64,000 bases of DNA from Phenylobacterium hankyongense (GCF_003254505.1 NZ_QFYP01000001.1:1906001-1970000), one strand, 5' to 3'; counted from the stretch's first letter, positions 26,931 through 35,804 are shown. Program-made: numbers and translations. The notes: generated by a model from the sequence alone, not told the origin.

Positions 26931-27230
26931 CTAGGGCCGCGAGGCGGGCCCCTCCGCGCCGGGCATGTCGCCTTTCTCGAAGCGCCACTTCAGGACCAGG
27001 ATGGTCGCCGACATCAGGAGGCAGACCACGTTCGACCCGATCACCGGCCAGCTCTGGATGAGCACGCCGTAGGCGATCCACAGGCTGAAGCCGGTCACCG
27101 TCACCACGTACATCCGCAGCGAGACCGAGGAGGCGTCGCGCTCGCGCCAGATCTTCACGATCTGCGGCCCGAAGCTGGTCATCGAGCAGAGCGCCGCGCC
27201 CGTGCCGACGATGTTGGCGAGGAGGGACAA
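26931..27230 (-). CDS. SemiSWEET (MtN3/PQ-loop) sugar transporter
   Basis: A 99-residue protein with three transmembrane helices and the PQ-loop motif as TSFGPQIVKIW near residues 18-28; SVSLRMYVVTVTGFSLWIAYG is the second conserved block. SemiSWEETs dimerise to carry sugars along their gradient across the inner membrane. The start is a TTG four bases after the stop of the response regulator, so it is probably the third gene of the LOV-kinase operon. The TTG start is inferred from operon spacing and family length. Confidence 0.8.
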   Translation of the reverse strand: MSLLANIVGTGAALCSMTSFGPQIVKIWRERDASSVSLRMYVVTVTGFSLWIAYGVLIQSWPVIGSNVVCLLMSATILVLKWRFEKGDMPGAEGPASRP

Positions 27231-27234
27231 GGGT

Positions 27235-27696
27235 TCAGCCGGCCTGCGCCATCCCGCCCCAGCGGTCCTGGAAGGCCGGCGACAGCGTCAGGCCCAGCGG
27301 CGGGGGTCCGGGCGCCTGGCCGTCCCGCAGGCAGGCCTGCAGGAAGATCAGCGCCATCTTCACCGCGTGCTCGGAGTAGGGCTTGCCGATCACCCCGCAG
27401 GCGCCGGCGAAGTCGGCCGGCAGGCGCTTGACGTTGGCGGTCATGAACAGGACAACCGCGCCGCAATCCTGGGCGATCCGGCGGGCCACCTCCACGCCGG
27501 TCGGGCCATCGCGCAGGTGGACGTCGACCAGGGCGAGGTCGGGCGTCAGCGAGCGGGCCAGCTCGACCGCCTCCTCGGAAGTCATGGCATGGCCCACCTC
27601 CCGGCACCCGCTCTCGCGCACCAGGAAGCCCAGCTCGAAGGCGAGGAGCACCTCGTCTTCCACGATCAGGACGTCGAGGGGGGCGGCGGCGGTCAT
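27235..27696 (-). CDS. Single-domain response regulator
   Basis: A 153-residue receiver protein. Acidic pocket VEDE (residues 12-15), phospho-acceptor D58 in LALVDVHLRDG, Thr in LFMTANV and Lys in GVIGKPY. The ~30 residues after the receiver are Pro/Gly-rich with no output domain. It starts 1 bp after the LOV kinase stop, so it is the likely phosphotransfer partner, comparable in layout to LovR beside LovK in Caulobacter. Confidence 0.88.
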   Translation of the reverse strand: MTAAAPLDVLIVEDEVLLAFELGFLVRESGCREVGHAMTSEEAVELARSLTPDLALVDVHLRDGPTGVEVARRIAQDCGAVVLFMTANVKRLPADFAGACGVIGKPYSEHAVKMALIFLQACLRDGQAPGPPPLGLTLSPAFQDRWGGMAQAG

Positions 27697-27697
27697 G

Positions 27698-28753
27698 TCA
27701 GGCGGGGGTGCTCACAGGCACCGTAACGACCACCTTCACGCCCGGTTGCGTGTCGGTGATCTCCAGTCGCCCCCGCAGCTGTTGCGACAGCAGCTGCACG
27801 ATGGTCGTCCCGAAGCCGGCCGGTCGCCCGGTCGCCCGGCCGACGCCGTCGTCCGCGATGGTCATGAGGAACCGGTCCTCCACCTGCCGGGTGGTGACGT
27901 CGATGCGGCCCTCCCGGCCGGCGGGGAAGGCGTGCTTGAGGGCGTTGCAGATCAGCTCGTTCGCCACCAGGGCCAGCGGCGCGGCCTGGGCGGCCGGCAC
28001 CGCCACATGCTCCAGGTCCAGCCGGATCCGGATGTCGTCACGGCCGGCCGAGGCGGCCAGGTCGGAGGTGAGGTCGCGCAGGAACTCCGCCACGTCGAAG
28101 CGCTCCAGGTCGTCGCTCTGGAACAGCCGGCGGTGGACGGTGGCCACCGCGCTCACCCGTTCCAGCATGCTGCGCAGCGCCAGCCGGGTGCGCTCGTCCT
28201 CGGTGCGACGGCTCTGCAGGAGCAGCAGGGAGGAGATCAGCTGGAGGTTGTTCTTCACCCGGTGGTCCACCTCGTGGAGCAAGGTGGTCTTCTGTTCGAG
28301 CGCGCGTTCCAGCTCGCGCGTGCGGGTGTCGATGTCGGTGCGAAGCCCCTCGCTGGAGCGGATCAGCGACAGCTCCGCGGTCTTTTTGTCGCTGACATCG
28401 GACTGTGAGCCGAAGAAGTAGATGATGCCGCCGGCCTCGTCGGCGACCGGGCTCACGTACAGGCGGTTCCAGAAAGTCGAGCCGTCCTTGCGGTAGTTCA
28501 GCAGCTCGACGCTGATCTCCTCGCCGGCGCCGATCGCCTGGCGCAGGCGGGCGACCTGCTCGGGGTCCGTCAGGGGTCCTTGCAGGAAGCGGCAGTTGCG
28601 CCCGATCACCTCGTCGCGCCGGTAGCCCGTCAACGCCAGGAAGGCGTCGTTGGCGAAGATGATCGGCTGGTCGATGACCTTGGCGTCGGCGATGACGACG
28701 GGCATCCGCGCGCCGCGCATCACCGTCCCGAAGGGATCCCTGACTTCGTCCAT
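27698..28753 (-). CDS. lovK: LOV-domain blue-light histidine kinase (HWE/HisKA_2 type)
   Basis: A 351-residue soluble sensor kinase. The LOV photosensor spans ~10-125 with the flavin-adduct cysteine in GRNCRFLQ (C54) and VELLNYRKDGSTFWNRL; a coiled-coil linker (~125-160) leads to HEVDHRVKNNLQL (phospho-accepting H164) of the HisKA_2/HWE group and an ATPase domain (ANELICNALKHAF, GVGRATGRPAGFG). Blue light should form a Cys-FMN adduct and change kinase activity. Start ATG 28753 is preferred; an in-frame TTG at 28804 adds 17 residues. Confidence 0.87.
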   Translation of the reverse strand: MDEVRDPFGTVMRGARMPVVIADAKVIDQPIIFANDAFLALTGYRRDEVIGRNCRFLQGPLTDPEQVARLRQAIGAGEEISVELLNYRKDGSTFWNRLYVSPVADEAGGIIYFFGSQSDVSDKKTAELSLIRSSEGLRTDIDTRTRELERALEQKTTLLHEVDHRVKNNLQLISSLLLLQSRRTEDERTRLALRSMLERVSAVATVHRRLFQSDDLERFDVAEFLRDLTSDLAASAGRDDIRIRLDLEHVAVPAAQAAPLALVANELICNALKHAFPAGREGRIDVTTRQVEDRFLMTIADDGVGRATGRPAGFGTTIVQLLSQQLRGRLEITDTQPGVKVVVTVPVSTPA

Positions 28754-28839
28754 TGGCTGAACCGGTGCTCCCAAATCCGGACGATCAACAACGGCAACGG
28801 CCAAGGTTTGTTCCGGTCAGACGATCTCCCAGCCGTCCG

Positions 28840-28857
28840 CTGTCATGTCCGTGACAC
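28840..28857 (+). promoter_or_regulatory. Pho-box-like PhoB site upstream of phoR
   Basis: CTGTCAT (28840-28846), four bases, then GTGACAC (28851-28857), against the Pho-box pattern CTGTCAT-N4-CTGTCAC. The first half is perfect and the second matches 5 of 7. It is 41 bp upstream of phoR, so PhoB may control its own kinase operon. Confidence 0.5.
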
Positions 28858-28898
28858 ACCCGTGAGGATGCTGGAGAATCCTTCCACGGAGATTCGCC

Positions 28899-30317
28899 GT
28901 GTCGCTTCCGCCGCCCCCGCCGCTGGCGTCCCACGCGCCGCACGCCCCGCCCTGGCCGATCCTGGCCGTGGGCGCGACGGCGCTCGTGGTCCTGGCCGCG
29001 CTGACGGCCCTGCATCGTCTCGACCCGATAGCGGCCGGGCCGGCCGCGCTGGTGGTCGCCGTGGCGACCGCACTGGCGGTGGTTGCGGCCAACCGCTTCG
29101 CGCAGGCGCGCTTCCTGGAGCTTTCCCACGCGGCCACCGAGCGGGCCGGCGAGCCGCCGCCGTTCGCCAGCCTGATCAACGCCCTGCCGGACCCGATCCT
29201 GGTGATCTCCGCCGCCGAGCCGGAGGACATCACCAGCCTGCGCTACATCTTCGCCAACAGCGCGGCGCGCAACCTGCTGCGCATCGACAGCGGCGAGGGG
29301 CTGCTGGTGGGCGTGATCCGCGACCCGGCGGTGCTGGAGGCGGTGGACACGGCGCTGTTCGCCGCCCTCGACGCCGAGACCGTCTACGAGACCACCGGCG
29401 CCCAGCCGCTGACCCTGCGCGCCCACGCCCGCCCGCTGGGCCTGGCCCTGGACGGCCGCCGCCTGGCGCTGCTGGTGTTCCGCGACGAGACCGAGGTGCG
29501 GCGCGTGGAACGCACCCGCGCCGATTTCCTGGCCAACGCCAGCCATGAGCTGCGCACGCCGCTGGCCTCCCTGGCCGGGTTCATCGAGACCCTGCGCGGC
29601 CACGCCCGCGACGACGCCGGCGCCCGCGAGCGCTTCCTGGCGATCATGCAGGCGCAGGCGGAGCGGATGTCGCGGCTGATCGCCGACCTGATGTCGCTGT
29701 CGCGGATCGAGCTCAACGAGCACATCGCGCCGTCCGACGAGCTGGACCTGGCCCTGTGCGTCACCGACGTGCTGGACGCCCTGGCGCCGATCGCCCGCGA
29801 ACGCAGCGTGGCGCTGGTCCCGACCCTGCCGGCGCGGGGCGTCGCGCGGGTGGCCGGCGACCGCGACCAGATCCTGCAGGTGGTGCAGAACCTGGTCGAC
29901 AACGCCATGAAGTACTCCGTGGCCGGCGGCTCCGTGAGCGTCGCCGTCGAGGTCGGGGCCACGGCCGAGGCAGCCGCCGCTGGCCTGCGGAGCGACAGCG
30001 CCCGGCTGTCGCTGCTCACCCCGGACCACCCCGGCGGCGCCTACGCCGTCCTGCGGGTCAGCGACCAGGGCGCGGGGATCGCGCGCGAACACCTGCCCCG
30101 GCTGACCGAACGCTTCTATCGGGTGGAGGGCCAGAAGAGCGGCGAGCGCTCCGGCACCGGCCTGGGCCTGGCGATCGTCAAGCACATCGCCAACCGCCAT
30201 CGCGGCGGGCTGGCGGTGGAAAGCGCGCCCGGCCAGGGGACCACCTTCACCGCCTATTTCCCGCTGCTGCCGGCCGCCGCCGCGGCCGCGCCGGCCCGTG
30301 TCGCGAAAGCGTCATGA
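28899..30317 (+). CDS. phoR: Phosphate-regulon sensor histidine kinase PhoR
   Basis: A 472-residue kinase: Pro-rich N-terminus, two membrane helices (~20-65), a PAS domain (~90-195), HisKA with FLANASHELRTPL (H216), then an ATPase with LVDNAMKYS (N box), DQGAGI (G1), and GTGLGLAI (G2). It phosphorylates PhoB when phosphate is scarce. GTG start has GGAG at 7 bases. It is followed by phoU and phoB; the pstSCAB transporter genes that usually sit between are absent. Confidence 0.9.
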   Translation: MSLPPPPPLASHAPHAPPWPILAVGATALVVLAALTALHRLDPIAAGPAALVVAVATALAVVAANRFAQARFLELSHAATERAGEPPPFASLINALPDPILVISAAEPEDITSLRYIFANSAARNLLRIDSGEGLLVGVIRDPAVLEAVDTALFAALDAETVYETTGAQPLTLRAHARPLGLALDGRRLALLVFRDETEVRRVERTRADFLANASHELRTPLASLAGFIETLRGHARDDAGARERFLAIMQAQAERMSRLIADLMSLSRIELNEHIAPSDELDLALCVTDVLDALAPIARERSVALVPTLPARGVARVAGDRDQILQVVQNLVDNAMKYSVAGGSVSVAVEVGATAEAAAAGLRSDSARLSLLTPDHPGGAYAVLRVSDQGAGIAREHLPRLTERFYRVEGQKSGERSGTGLGLAIVKHIANRHRGGLAVESAPGQGTTFTAYFPLLPAAAAAAPARVAKAS

Positions 30318-30360
30318 GATTGTTGCATAGGACCAGCCATCGGCGGGCAAGGTCCACCGT

Positions 30361-30401
30361 AGGCCGGCGGGCCCGGGACGACGGTCCCGGACGACCGGCC
30401 T
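30361..30401 (+). other. Two-storey hairpin between phoR and phoU
   Basis: Outer stem AGGCCGG (30361-30367) pairs with CCGGCCT (30395-30401); inner stem CCGGGAC (30373-30379) pairs with GTCCCGG (30384-30390) around GACG. No T-run follows. It may stabilise or separate the phoR and phoU parts of the transcript. Confidence 0.45.
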
Positions 30402-30420
30402 GGGCAGGCGAGGCGCTCCC

Positions 30421-31116
30421 ATGAACGAACACATCGTCAAGTCCTACGAGGACGAGCTCAACACGCTCACGGCCGAATGCACGCGGATGGGCGGGCTCAC
30501 CGAGGCGCAGATCGCCGACGCGCTCGCCGCCGTGGTCAAGCGCAACCACGACCTCGCCGCCGCCGTGGTCGGCCGCGACGACCGGCTGGACGAATCGGAA
30601 CGCGAGATCGAGCGCCGGGCGATCCGGCTGATCGCGCTGCGCCAGCCGATGGCCAGCGACCTGCGCCGCACCGTCGCCGCCATGAAGATCGCCAACAACC
30701 TCGAGCGCTGCGGGGACCTGGCCAAGAACATCGCCAAGCGCAGCCTGGTGATCATCGAGTCCGACCCGATGACCCCGCTCACCCGTTCGATCGAGCGGAT
30801 GGGCAAGCTGGTGCTCACCCGCCTGACCACCGTGCTCGACGCCTACACCCGCTCCGACCTGGAGCGCGCGCTCGCGGTCTGGTCGCAGGACGACGAGGTC
30901 GACGAGCACTACAACAGCCTGTTCCGCGAGCTGCTGACCTACATGATGGGCGACCCGCGCACGATCACCGCCTCCGCCCACATGCTGTTCGTGGCCAAGA
31001 ACCTGGAGCGGATCGGCGACCACGCCACCAACATCGCCGAGATCGTCCACTACGAGATCACCGGCGAGGACATGATCTCGCCCGCCCGTCCGAAGACCGA
31101 CTCCCTGAAGGCCTAG
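30421..31116 (+). CDS. phoU: Phosphate signalling protein PhoU
   Basis: A 231-residue all-helical protein of two three-helix bundles. The repeated metal-binding motifs are seen as MKIANNLERCGDLAKNIAKR (~88-107) and FVAKNLERIGDHATNIAE (~194-211). PhoU links phosphate transport to PhoR and restrains PhoB when phosphate is plentiful. phoB follows ten bases downstream. Confidence 0.95.
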   Translation: MNEHIVKSYEDELNTLTAECTRMGGLTEAQIADALAAVVKRNHDLAAAVVGRDDRLDESEREIERRAIRLIALRQPMASDLRRTVAAMKIANNLERCGDLAKNIAKRSLVIIESDPMTPLTRSIERMGKLVLTRLTTVLDAYTRSDLERALAVWSQDDEVDEHYNSLFRELLTYMMGDPRTITASAHMLFVAKNLERIGDHATNIAEIVHYEITGEDMISPARPKTDSLKA

Positions 31117-31126
31117 GAGCGCCACC

Positions 31127-31816
31127 TTGAAGCCCAGCATCCTGGTGGTCGAGGACGAGGACTCCCTCGCCACCCTCCTGCAGTACAACCTGGAGAAGGA
31201 GGGCTACGACGTCCGCCTGGCCAACGACGGCGAAGAGGCGCTGCTGCTGGTCGACGAGAAGCTGCCGGACTTGGTGGTGCTGGACTGGATGCTGCCCAAG
31301 GTCTCCGGCATCGAGGTCTGCCGCCGGCTGCGGCAAGGGTCGGAAAGCCGGAATATCCCGATCATCATGCTGACCGCCCGCGGCGAGGAGACCGACCGCA
31401 TCCGCGGCCTGGACACCGGCGCCGACGACTATGTGGTCAAGCCGGTCTCGATGACCGAGCTGGCGGCCCGCATCCGCGCGGTGCTGCGGCGGCTGCGGCC
31501 GGGCCTGGCCGAGGACCGCGTCCGCCGCGGCGACATCATCATCGATCGCGTGGCGCACCGGGTGAAGCGCTCCGGCCAGGAGATCCACCTCGGTCCGACC
31601 GAGTTCCGGCTGCTGGACTACCTGATGCAGCACCCCGGCCGGGTGTTCTCCCGCGAGCAGCTGCTGGACGCGGTCTGGGGCTCGGACGTCTATGTCGAGG
31701 CCCGCACCGTCGACGTGCACATCGGCCGGCTGCGCAAGGCGCTGAACGCCACCGAGGACGACAATCCGATCCGGACCGTGCGCTCGGCCGGTTATTCCCT
31801 CGATCTCGACGGCTGA
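31127..31816 (+). CDS. phoB: Phosphate-regulon response regulator PhoB
   Basis: A 229-residue OmpR-family regulator. Receiver domain with VVEDEDSL and phospho-acceptor D53 (LVVLDWMLPKVSG), Lys in VVKPVSM; C-terminal winged helix with GPTEFRLLDYLMQHPGRVFS, EARTVDVHIGRLRKAL and VRSAGYSL. It binds Pho boxes. The start is a TTG with AGGAG seven bases upstream, immediately after phoU. Confidence 0.95.
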   Translation: MKPSILVVEDEDSLATLLQYNLEKEGYDVRLANDGEEALLLVDEKLPDLVVLDWMLPKVSGIEVCRRLRQGSESRNIPIIMLTARGEETDRIRGLDTGADDYVVKPVSMTELAARIRAVLRRLRPGLAEDRVRRGDIIIDRVAHRVKRSGQEIHLGPTEFRLLDYLMQHPGRVFSREQLLDAVWGSDVYVEARTVDVHIGRLRKALNATEDDNPIRTVRSAGYSLDLDG

Positions 31817-31860
31817 GATTCCGTCCGCAGGCTGGTATGCTGGGGGTCGGGAGACGCCCG

Positions 31861-32343
31861 ATGACCCAGCCTCCAGGCCTGAAACTCGACCACGTGGTCT
31901 TCCCGGTGCGCGACGCCGCCGCCACCCTGCAGTTCTACACCGAGGTGCTCGGCCTGCCGCTGGTCGGCGCGCAAAGCGGCGACGACTGGGACGGCTATCC
32001 CTGGCTGATGATGGTGTTCGGCCTCGACGGCGGGCAGGAGATCGTCGCCGTGGCGCTGCGCGGCGCGCCGGCGCCGGACTATCGCGGCTTGCCCGTCGAC
32101 GCCCGCCACTATGCGCTCGCCGCACCCGCCGAGGACGACATCGACCGCTGGCGCTCGCGGCTCAGCCGCGCCGACGTGGACTTCTGGGAGGAGCGCCACG
32201 GCGACCAGCGCTCGCTCTATTTCGCCGACCCCGACGGCGTCATCCTGGAGATCACCTGGCCGCGGTCGCCGACCCTGCGGGTGGGGCGTCCGGACCTCGT
32301 CGCGATGGTCGAGCGCTGGATCAAGACACCCGTCCCGGCTTGA
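31861..32343 (+). CDS. VOC (glyoxalase/bleomycin-resistance) superfamily protein
   Basis: A 160-residue protein with the paired beta-alpha-beta-beta-beta modules of the VOC fold: KLDHVVFPVRDAAATLQFY opens the first and the metal-region SLYFADPDGVILEITW closes the second. Substrate unknown. ATG 31861 has GGGAGA upstream, better than ATG 31837. It lies between phoB and purD and may be co-transcribed with purD (33 bp gap). Confidence 0.8.
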   Translation: MTQPPGLKLDHVVFPVRDAAATLQFYTEVLGLPLVGAQSGDDWDGYPWLMMVFGLDGGQEIVAVALRGAPAPDYRGLPVDARHYALAAPAEDDIDRWRSRLSRADVDFWEERHGDQRSLYFADPDGVILEITWPRSPTLRVGRPDLVAMVERWIKTPVPA

Positions 32344-32376
32344 CCCTGGCCGGCGCGCAGGCGAAAGCGCGCGACC

Positions 32377-33648
32377 ATGAACATCCTTCTCGTGGGCTCC
32401 GGCGGGCGCGAACACGCCCTGGCCTGGAAGATCGCCCAGTCTCCACAGCTGACCCGGCTGGTGGCGGCGCCCGGCAACCCCGGCATGGCCGCGATCTGCG
32501 AGACCCGGGAGATCGGCGTCACCGACGTCGACGGCCTCGTGGCCCTGGCCCGGGAGATGGCCGCCGACCTGGTGGTCATCGGCCCCGAGCTGTCGGTCGC
32601 CGCCGGCCTCGCCGACGCCCTGCAACTGGCCGGCGTCCCCTGTTTCGGCCCCACCGCCCAGGCCGGGCAGCTGGAATCCTCCAAGGCCTTCACCAAGGCC
32701 TTCGCCGACCGCCACGGCCTGCCGACCTCGGCCTACGCGGTGTGCGAGGACGCGAGCGCGGCCAAGGCGGCGCTCGACCGGTTCGAGCCGCCCTATGTGA
32801 TCAAGGCCGACGGCCTGGCGGCCGGCAAGGGCGTGGTGATCGCCACCGCCCGCGCCGAGGCCGAGGCGGCCATCGACGATGCGCTCGGCGGCCGGTTCGG
32901 TGCGGCCGGCGCCCGGGTGGTGATCGAGGAGTTCCTGGAAGGCGAGATCGGCTCGCTGTTCGCGCTGTGCGACGGCGAGACCTCGATGCTGTTCGGTTGG
33001 GCGCAGGACCACAAGCGGGCCTTCGACAACGACCAGGGGCCGAACACCGGCGGCATGGGGACCTATTCGCCGGCCCCGGTCTTCACGCCCGAGCTGGTCG
33101 AGCAGACCCGGACGCGGTTGGCCGAGCCGGCCTTCGCCGGCATCGCCGCCGAGGGCGCGCCCTACCGCGGCGTACTGTTCGTGGAGCTGATGGCCACCGC
33201 CCACGGCCCCAAGCTGGTGGAGTTCAACGCCCGGTTCGGCGATCCGGAATGCCAGGTGCTGATGCTGCGCCTGGAGAGCGACCTGGTGCCCTACCTGGAA
33301 GCCTGCGCGACCGGGACGCTGAAGGACCTGCCGCAGCCGGTGTGGCGCGACCAAGCGGCGGTGTGCGTCGTGCTGGCGGCCGAGGGCTATCCCGGCAAGC
33401 CGAAGGCCGGCGGCGAAATCCGCGACGCCGACCAGGACTTCGGGGAGGACGTGGTGGTCTTTCACGCCGGGACCCGGCGCGATCCGGACGGGACCCTGCG
33501 GGCGGCGGGCGGCCGCGTGCTCAACGTCTGCGCGCGAGGCCCGACCCTGCAGGCGGCCCGCGACAAGGCCTATGCGGCGATCGCCGCCATCGACTTCCCC
33601 GACGGCTTCTGCCGCCAGGACATCGGCTGGCGGGCGCTCGCCCGCTGA
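32377..33648 (+). CDS. purD: Phosphoribosylamine--glycine ligase
   Basis: A 423-residue ATP-grasp enzyme joining phosphoribosylamine and glycine in purine synthesis. N-terminal VGSGGREHALAWK, ATP-grasp YVIKADGLAAGKGVVIA, AQDHKRAFDNDQGPNTGGMG and VEFNARFGDPECQ are all in order and the length matches the family. No sign of damage. Confidence 0.97.
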   Translation: MNILLVGSGGREHALAWKIAQSPQLTRLVAAPGNPGMAAICETREIGVTDVDGLVALAREMAADLVVIGPELSVAAGLADALQLAGVPCFGPTAQAGQLESSKAFTKAFADRHGLPTSAYAVCEDASAAKAALDRFEPPYVIKADGLAAGKGVVIATARAEAEAAIDDALGGRFGAAGARVVIEEFLEGEIGSLFALCDGETSMLFGWAQDHKRAFDNDQGPNTGGMGTYSPAPVFTPELVEQTRTRLAEPAFAGIAAEGAPYRGVLFVELMATAHGPKLVEFNARFGDPECQVLMLRLESDLVPYLEACATGTLKDLPQPVWRDQAAVCVVLAAEGYPGKPKAGGEIRDADQDFGEDVVVFHAGTRRDPDGTLRAAGGRVLNVCARGPTLQAARDKAYAAIAAIDFPDGFCRQDIGWRALAR

Positions 33649-33717
33649 GCGCCTTGCCGCGCCGCCGTCCGGCCCGGTAGAGTGCGTTCAAACAGTTGTA
33701 CGAGGGAAGGGTTCGCC

Positions 33718-34797
33718 ATGGCCGTGGTCGACGCCGCCGAGCAGCAGCGCGAGCAGCTGAACACGGGCACCAAGGAGGTGGCGGAGAGCCACCGCTTCGA
33801 CGAGGCCGCCCTCGACCGCTGGATGACCGCCAACGTCGCCGGCTACGCGGGACCGCTGGAGGTGCGTCAGTTCAAGGGCGGCCAGTCCAACCCGACCTAC
33901 CAGCTGATCACCCCGGGAAAGAAATACGTCCTGCGCCGCAAGCCGCCGGGCAAGCTGCTGCCGTCGGCGCACGCGGTCGACCGCGAGTACAAGGTGATCA
34001 CCGCGCTGGGCTCCACCGGCTTCCCGGTGGCGAAGACCTACGGCCTGTGCACCGACGACGCGGTGATCGGCACCTGGTTCTACGTCATGGACATGGTCGA
34101 GGGCCGGATCCTCTGGGACCAGACCCTGCCGCAGTACCAGCCGGCCGAGCGGCGGGCGATCTTCCGCTCGAAGATCAAGGTCCTCGCCGATCTGCACAAC
34201 ACCGACTACGAGGCCATCGGCCTGGGCGATTACGGCAAGCCCGGCAACTACATGGGCCGCCAGGTCGACCGCTGGACAAAGCAGTACAAGGCCTCCGAGA
34301 CCGAGCACATCGAGGAGATGGAGCGCCTGATCGAGTGGCTGCCGAGGACCCTGCCGGCGCAGGAGCGCACCTCGGTGGTGCACGGCGACTACCGGCTCGA
34401 CAACATGATCTTCCACCCCACCGAGCCGCGGGTCACCGCGGTGCTGGACTGGGAGCTGTCGACGCTGGGCGAGCCACTGGCGGACTTCACCTACCTGCTG
34501 GCCAACTGGGTCAACGGCTCGATCTCGCAGATCCCCGACCTCGAGGCCCACGGCATCCCCACCATCGCCGAGGCGGTGGAGGAGTACTGCCAGCTGACCG
34601 GCCGCACCGGCCTGCCCGACCTCAACTGGTACTTCGCCTACAACCAGTTCCGGCTGGCCGGCATCTGCCAGGGGATCGTCGGACGGGTGCGCGACGGCAC
34701 CGCCAACAGCCCGCAGGCCGCCGCCATGGCCGAGCGGGTGCCGCTGCTGGCCAAGGCCGCCTGGGGCTTCGCCCAGAAGGCCGGCGCGGTCGCCTAA
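33718..34797 (+). CDS. Phosphotransferase-family protein (APH/ACAD10-like kinase fold)
   Basis: A 359-residue protein of the aminoglycoside-phosphotransferase superfamily. YVLRRKPPGKLLPSAHAV holds the nucleotide-site Lys, VVHGDYRLDNMIFHP the catalytic HGD...DN block, and AVLDWELSTLGEPLADF the metal-binding Asp. The GLADFTYLL region and overall order match the subgroup next to acyl-CoA dehydrogenases in fatty-acid or sterol catabolism, so a small-molecule kinase is likely. Resistance is not implied. Its stop overlaps the convergent lpxK stop. Confidence 0.85.
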   Translation: MAVVDAAEQQREQLNTGTKEVAESHRFDEAALDRWMTANVAGYAGPLEVRQFKGGQSNPTYQLITPGKKYVLRRKPPGKLLPSAHAVDREYKVITALGSTGFPVAKTYGLCTDDAVIGTWFYVMDMVEGRILWDQTLPQYQPAERRAIFRSKIKVLADLHNTDYEAIGLGDYGKPGNYMGRQVDRWTKQYKASETEHIEEMERLIEWLPRTLPAQERTSVVHGDYRLDNMIFHPTEPRVTAVLDWELSTLGEPLADFTYLLANWVNGSISQIPDLEAHGIPTIAEAVEEYCQLTGRTGLPDLNWYFAYNQFRLAGICQGIVGRVRDGTANSPQAAAMAERVPLLAKAAWGFAQKAGAVA

Positions 34798-35804
34798 GCG
34801 GCGACGACGCGGGCCATCATCTGGTCGAGCGCGTCGCCGTCCTTGAACACCGCGCGGACCGGCCAGGGGGTGACGCGCTCGCGCCACGCGGCCGGCAGGC
34901 GCACCCAGTCCTTCTCGGTGGTGACCAGGCCCGCGCCGAACTGCGCGGCGCGCTCGGCCAGGCGTTGCAGGGTGGCCTCGTCATAGGCGACGTGGTCGGG
35001 GAAGGGCGCGAAGTCGGCGAGCTCGCAGCCGGCGGCCTTCAGCGCCCGCTCCACCTTCCAGGGCTTGCCGACGCCCGCGAAGCCCAACTGGGGCCCGGAC
35101 GGCGGGGCGGCGTCGGCCTGCAGGTGGGCGCAGAGCACCGGAACGGACCTCAGTATGCGGACCAGGTCCGGCTCGGGGACCGGCAGGTCGGCGGGCAGCA
35201 GGATCACCGCCCCGTCGGCGCGGGCCAGGCCGGCGGCCAGCGGCTCGCGCATCGGTCCGGCCGGGAAGACGCGTCCATCCCCGAACGGCCACTCCTCGCC
35301 CCGTGTCTCGCCGTCCACCACCACCAGCGACAGGACCTTCTTCAGCGAGGGGTTCTGGTGGCCGTCGTCCATCACCACCACCGCCGCGCCGGCCGCCGCG
35401 GCCGCCTGGGCTCCGGCCGCCCGGTCGCGGGCGATCCAGACCGGGAAGTCGCGGGCCAGCATCAGCGGCTCGTCGCCGACGTCGGCGCTGGTGTGGACCT
35501 GCGGATCGACCCGCACGGGGCCTAAGAGTCGGCCGCCATAGCCGCGGGAGAGCAGGTGGACGGCCACGCCGCGGGCCGCCAGCCGCCCGGCCACGGCGCG
35601 GACCACCGGGGTCTTGCCCGTGCCGCCGAGCGTCAGGTTGCCGATGCAGATCACCGGCACGCCCGGGTCGACCGGCTGGGCGCGGGCGATGCGGCGCGCG
35701 GTCACCGCCGCCCAAATCCAGGACACCGGGGTCAGCAGGGCGCGGCTCGCCGGCATGACCCGGCGGTCGCGGGTGTACCACCAGCGGGGCGTTCCCAGCT
35801 TCAT
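34794..35804 (-). CDS. lpxK: Tetraacyldisaccharide 4'-kinase
   Basis: A 336-residue membrane-associated P-loop kinase that adds the 4'-phosphate of lipid A. N-terminal PRWWYTRDRR, Walker A in CIGNLTLGGTGKTPVVRA, LSRGYGGRLLGPVRVD and VMDDGHQNPSL are the family blocks. ATG overlaps the waaA stop by 4 bp. Last gene of the msbA-like/DUF374/CDF/waaA/lpxK operon. Confidence 0.95.
   Translation of the reverse strand: MKLGTPRWWYTRDRRVMPASRALLTPVSWIWAAVTARRIARAQPVDPGVPVICIGNLTLGGTGKTPVVRAVAGRLAARGVAVHLLSRGYGGRLLGPVRVDPQVHTSADVGDEPLMLARDFPVWIARDRAAGAQAAAAAGAAVVVMDDGHQNPSLKKVLSLVVVDGETRGEEWPFGDGRVFPAGPMREPLAAGLARADGAVILLPADLPVPEPDLVRILRSVPVLCAHLQADAAPPSGPQLGFAGVGKPWKVERALKAAGCELADFAPFPDHVAYDEATLQRLAERAAQFGAGLVTTEKDWVRLPAAWRERVTPWPVRAVFKDGDALDQMMARVVAA

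Noticed and set aside
24577-27081. Longer N-terminus of the GT41 protein (834 codons)
   Set aside because: Codons before 26859 are the shadow of SemiSWEET; TPRs begin at 26859.
33718-34797. Antibiotic-resistance aminoglycoside kinase
   Set aside because: It has the fold but belongs with the ACAD10-like phosphotransferases; genomic context is housekeeping, with no mobile marks.
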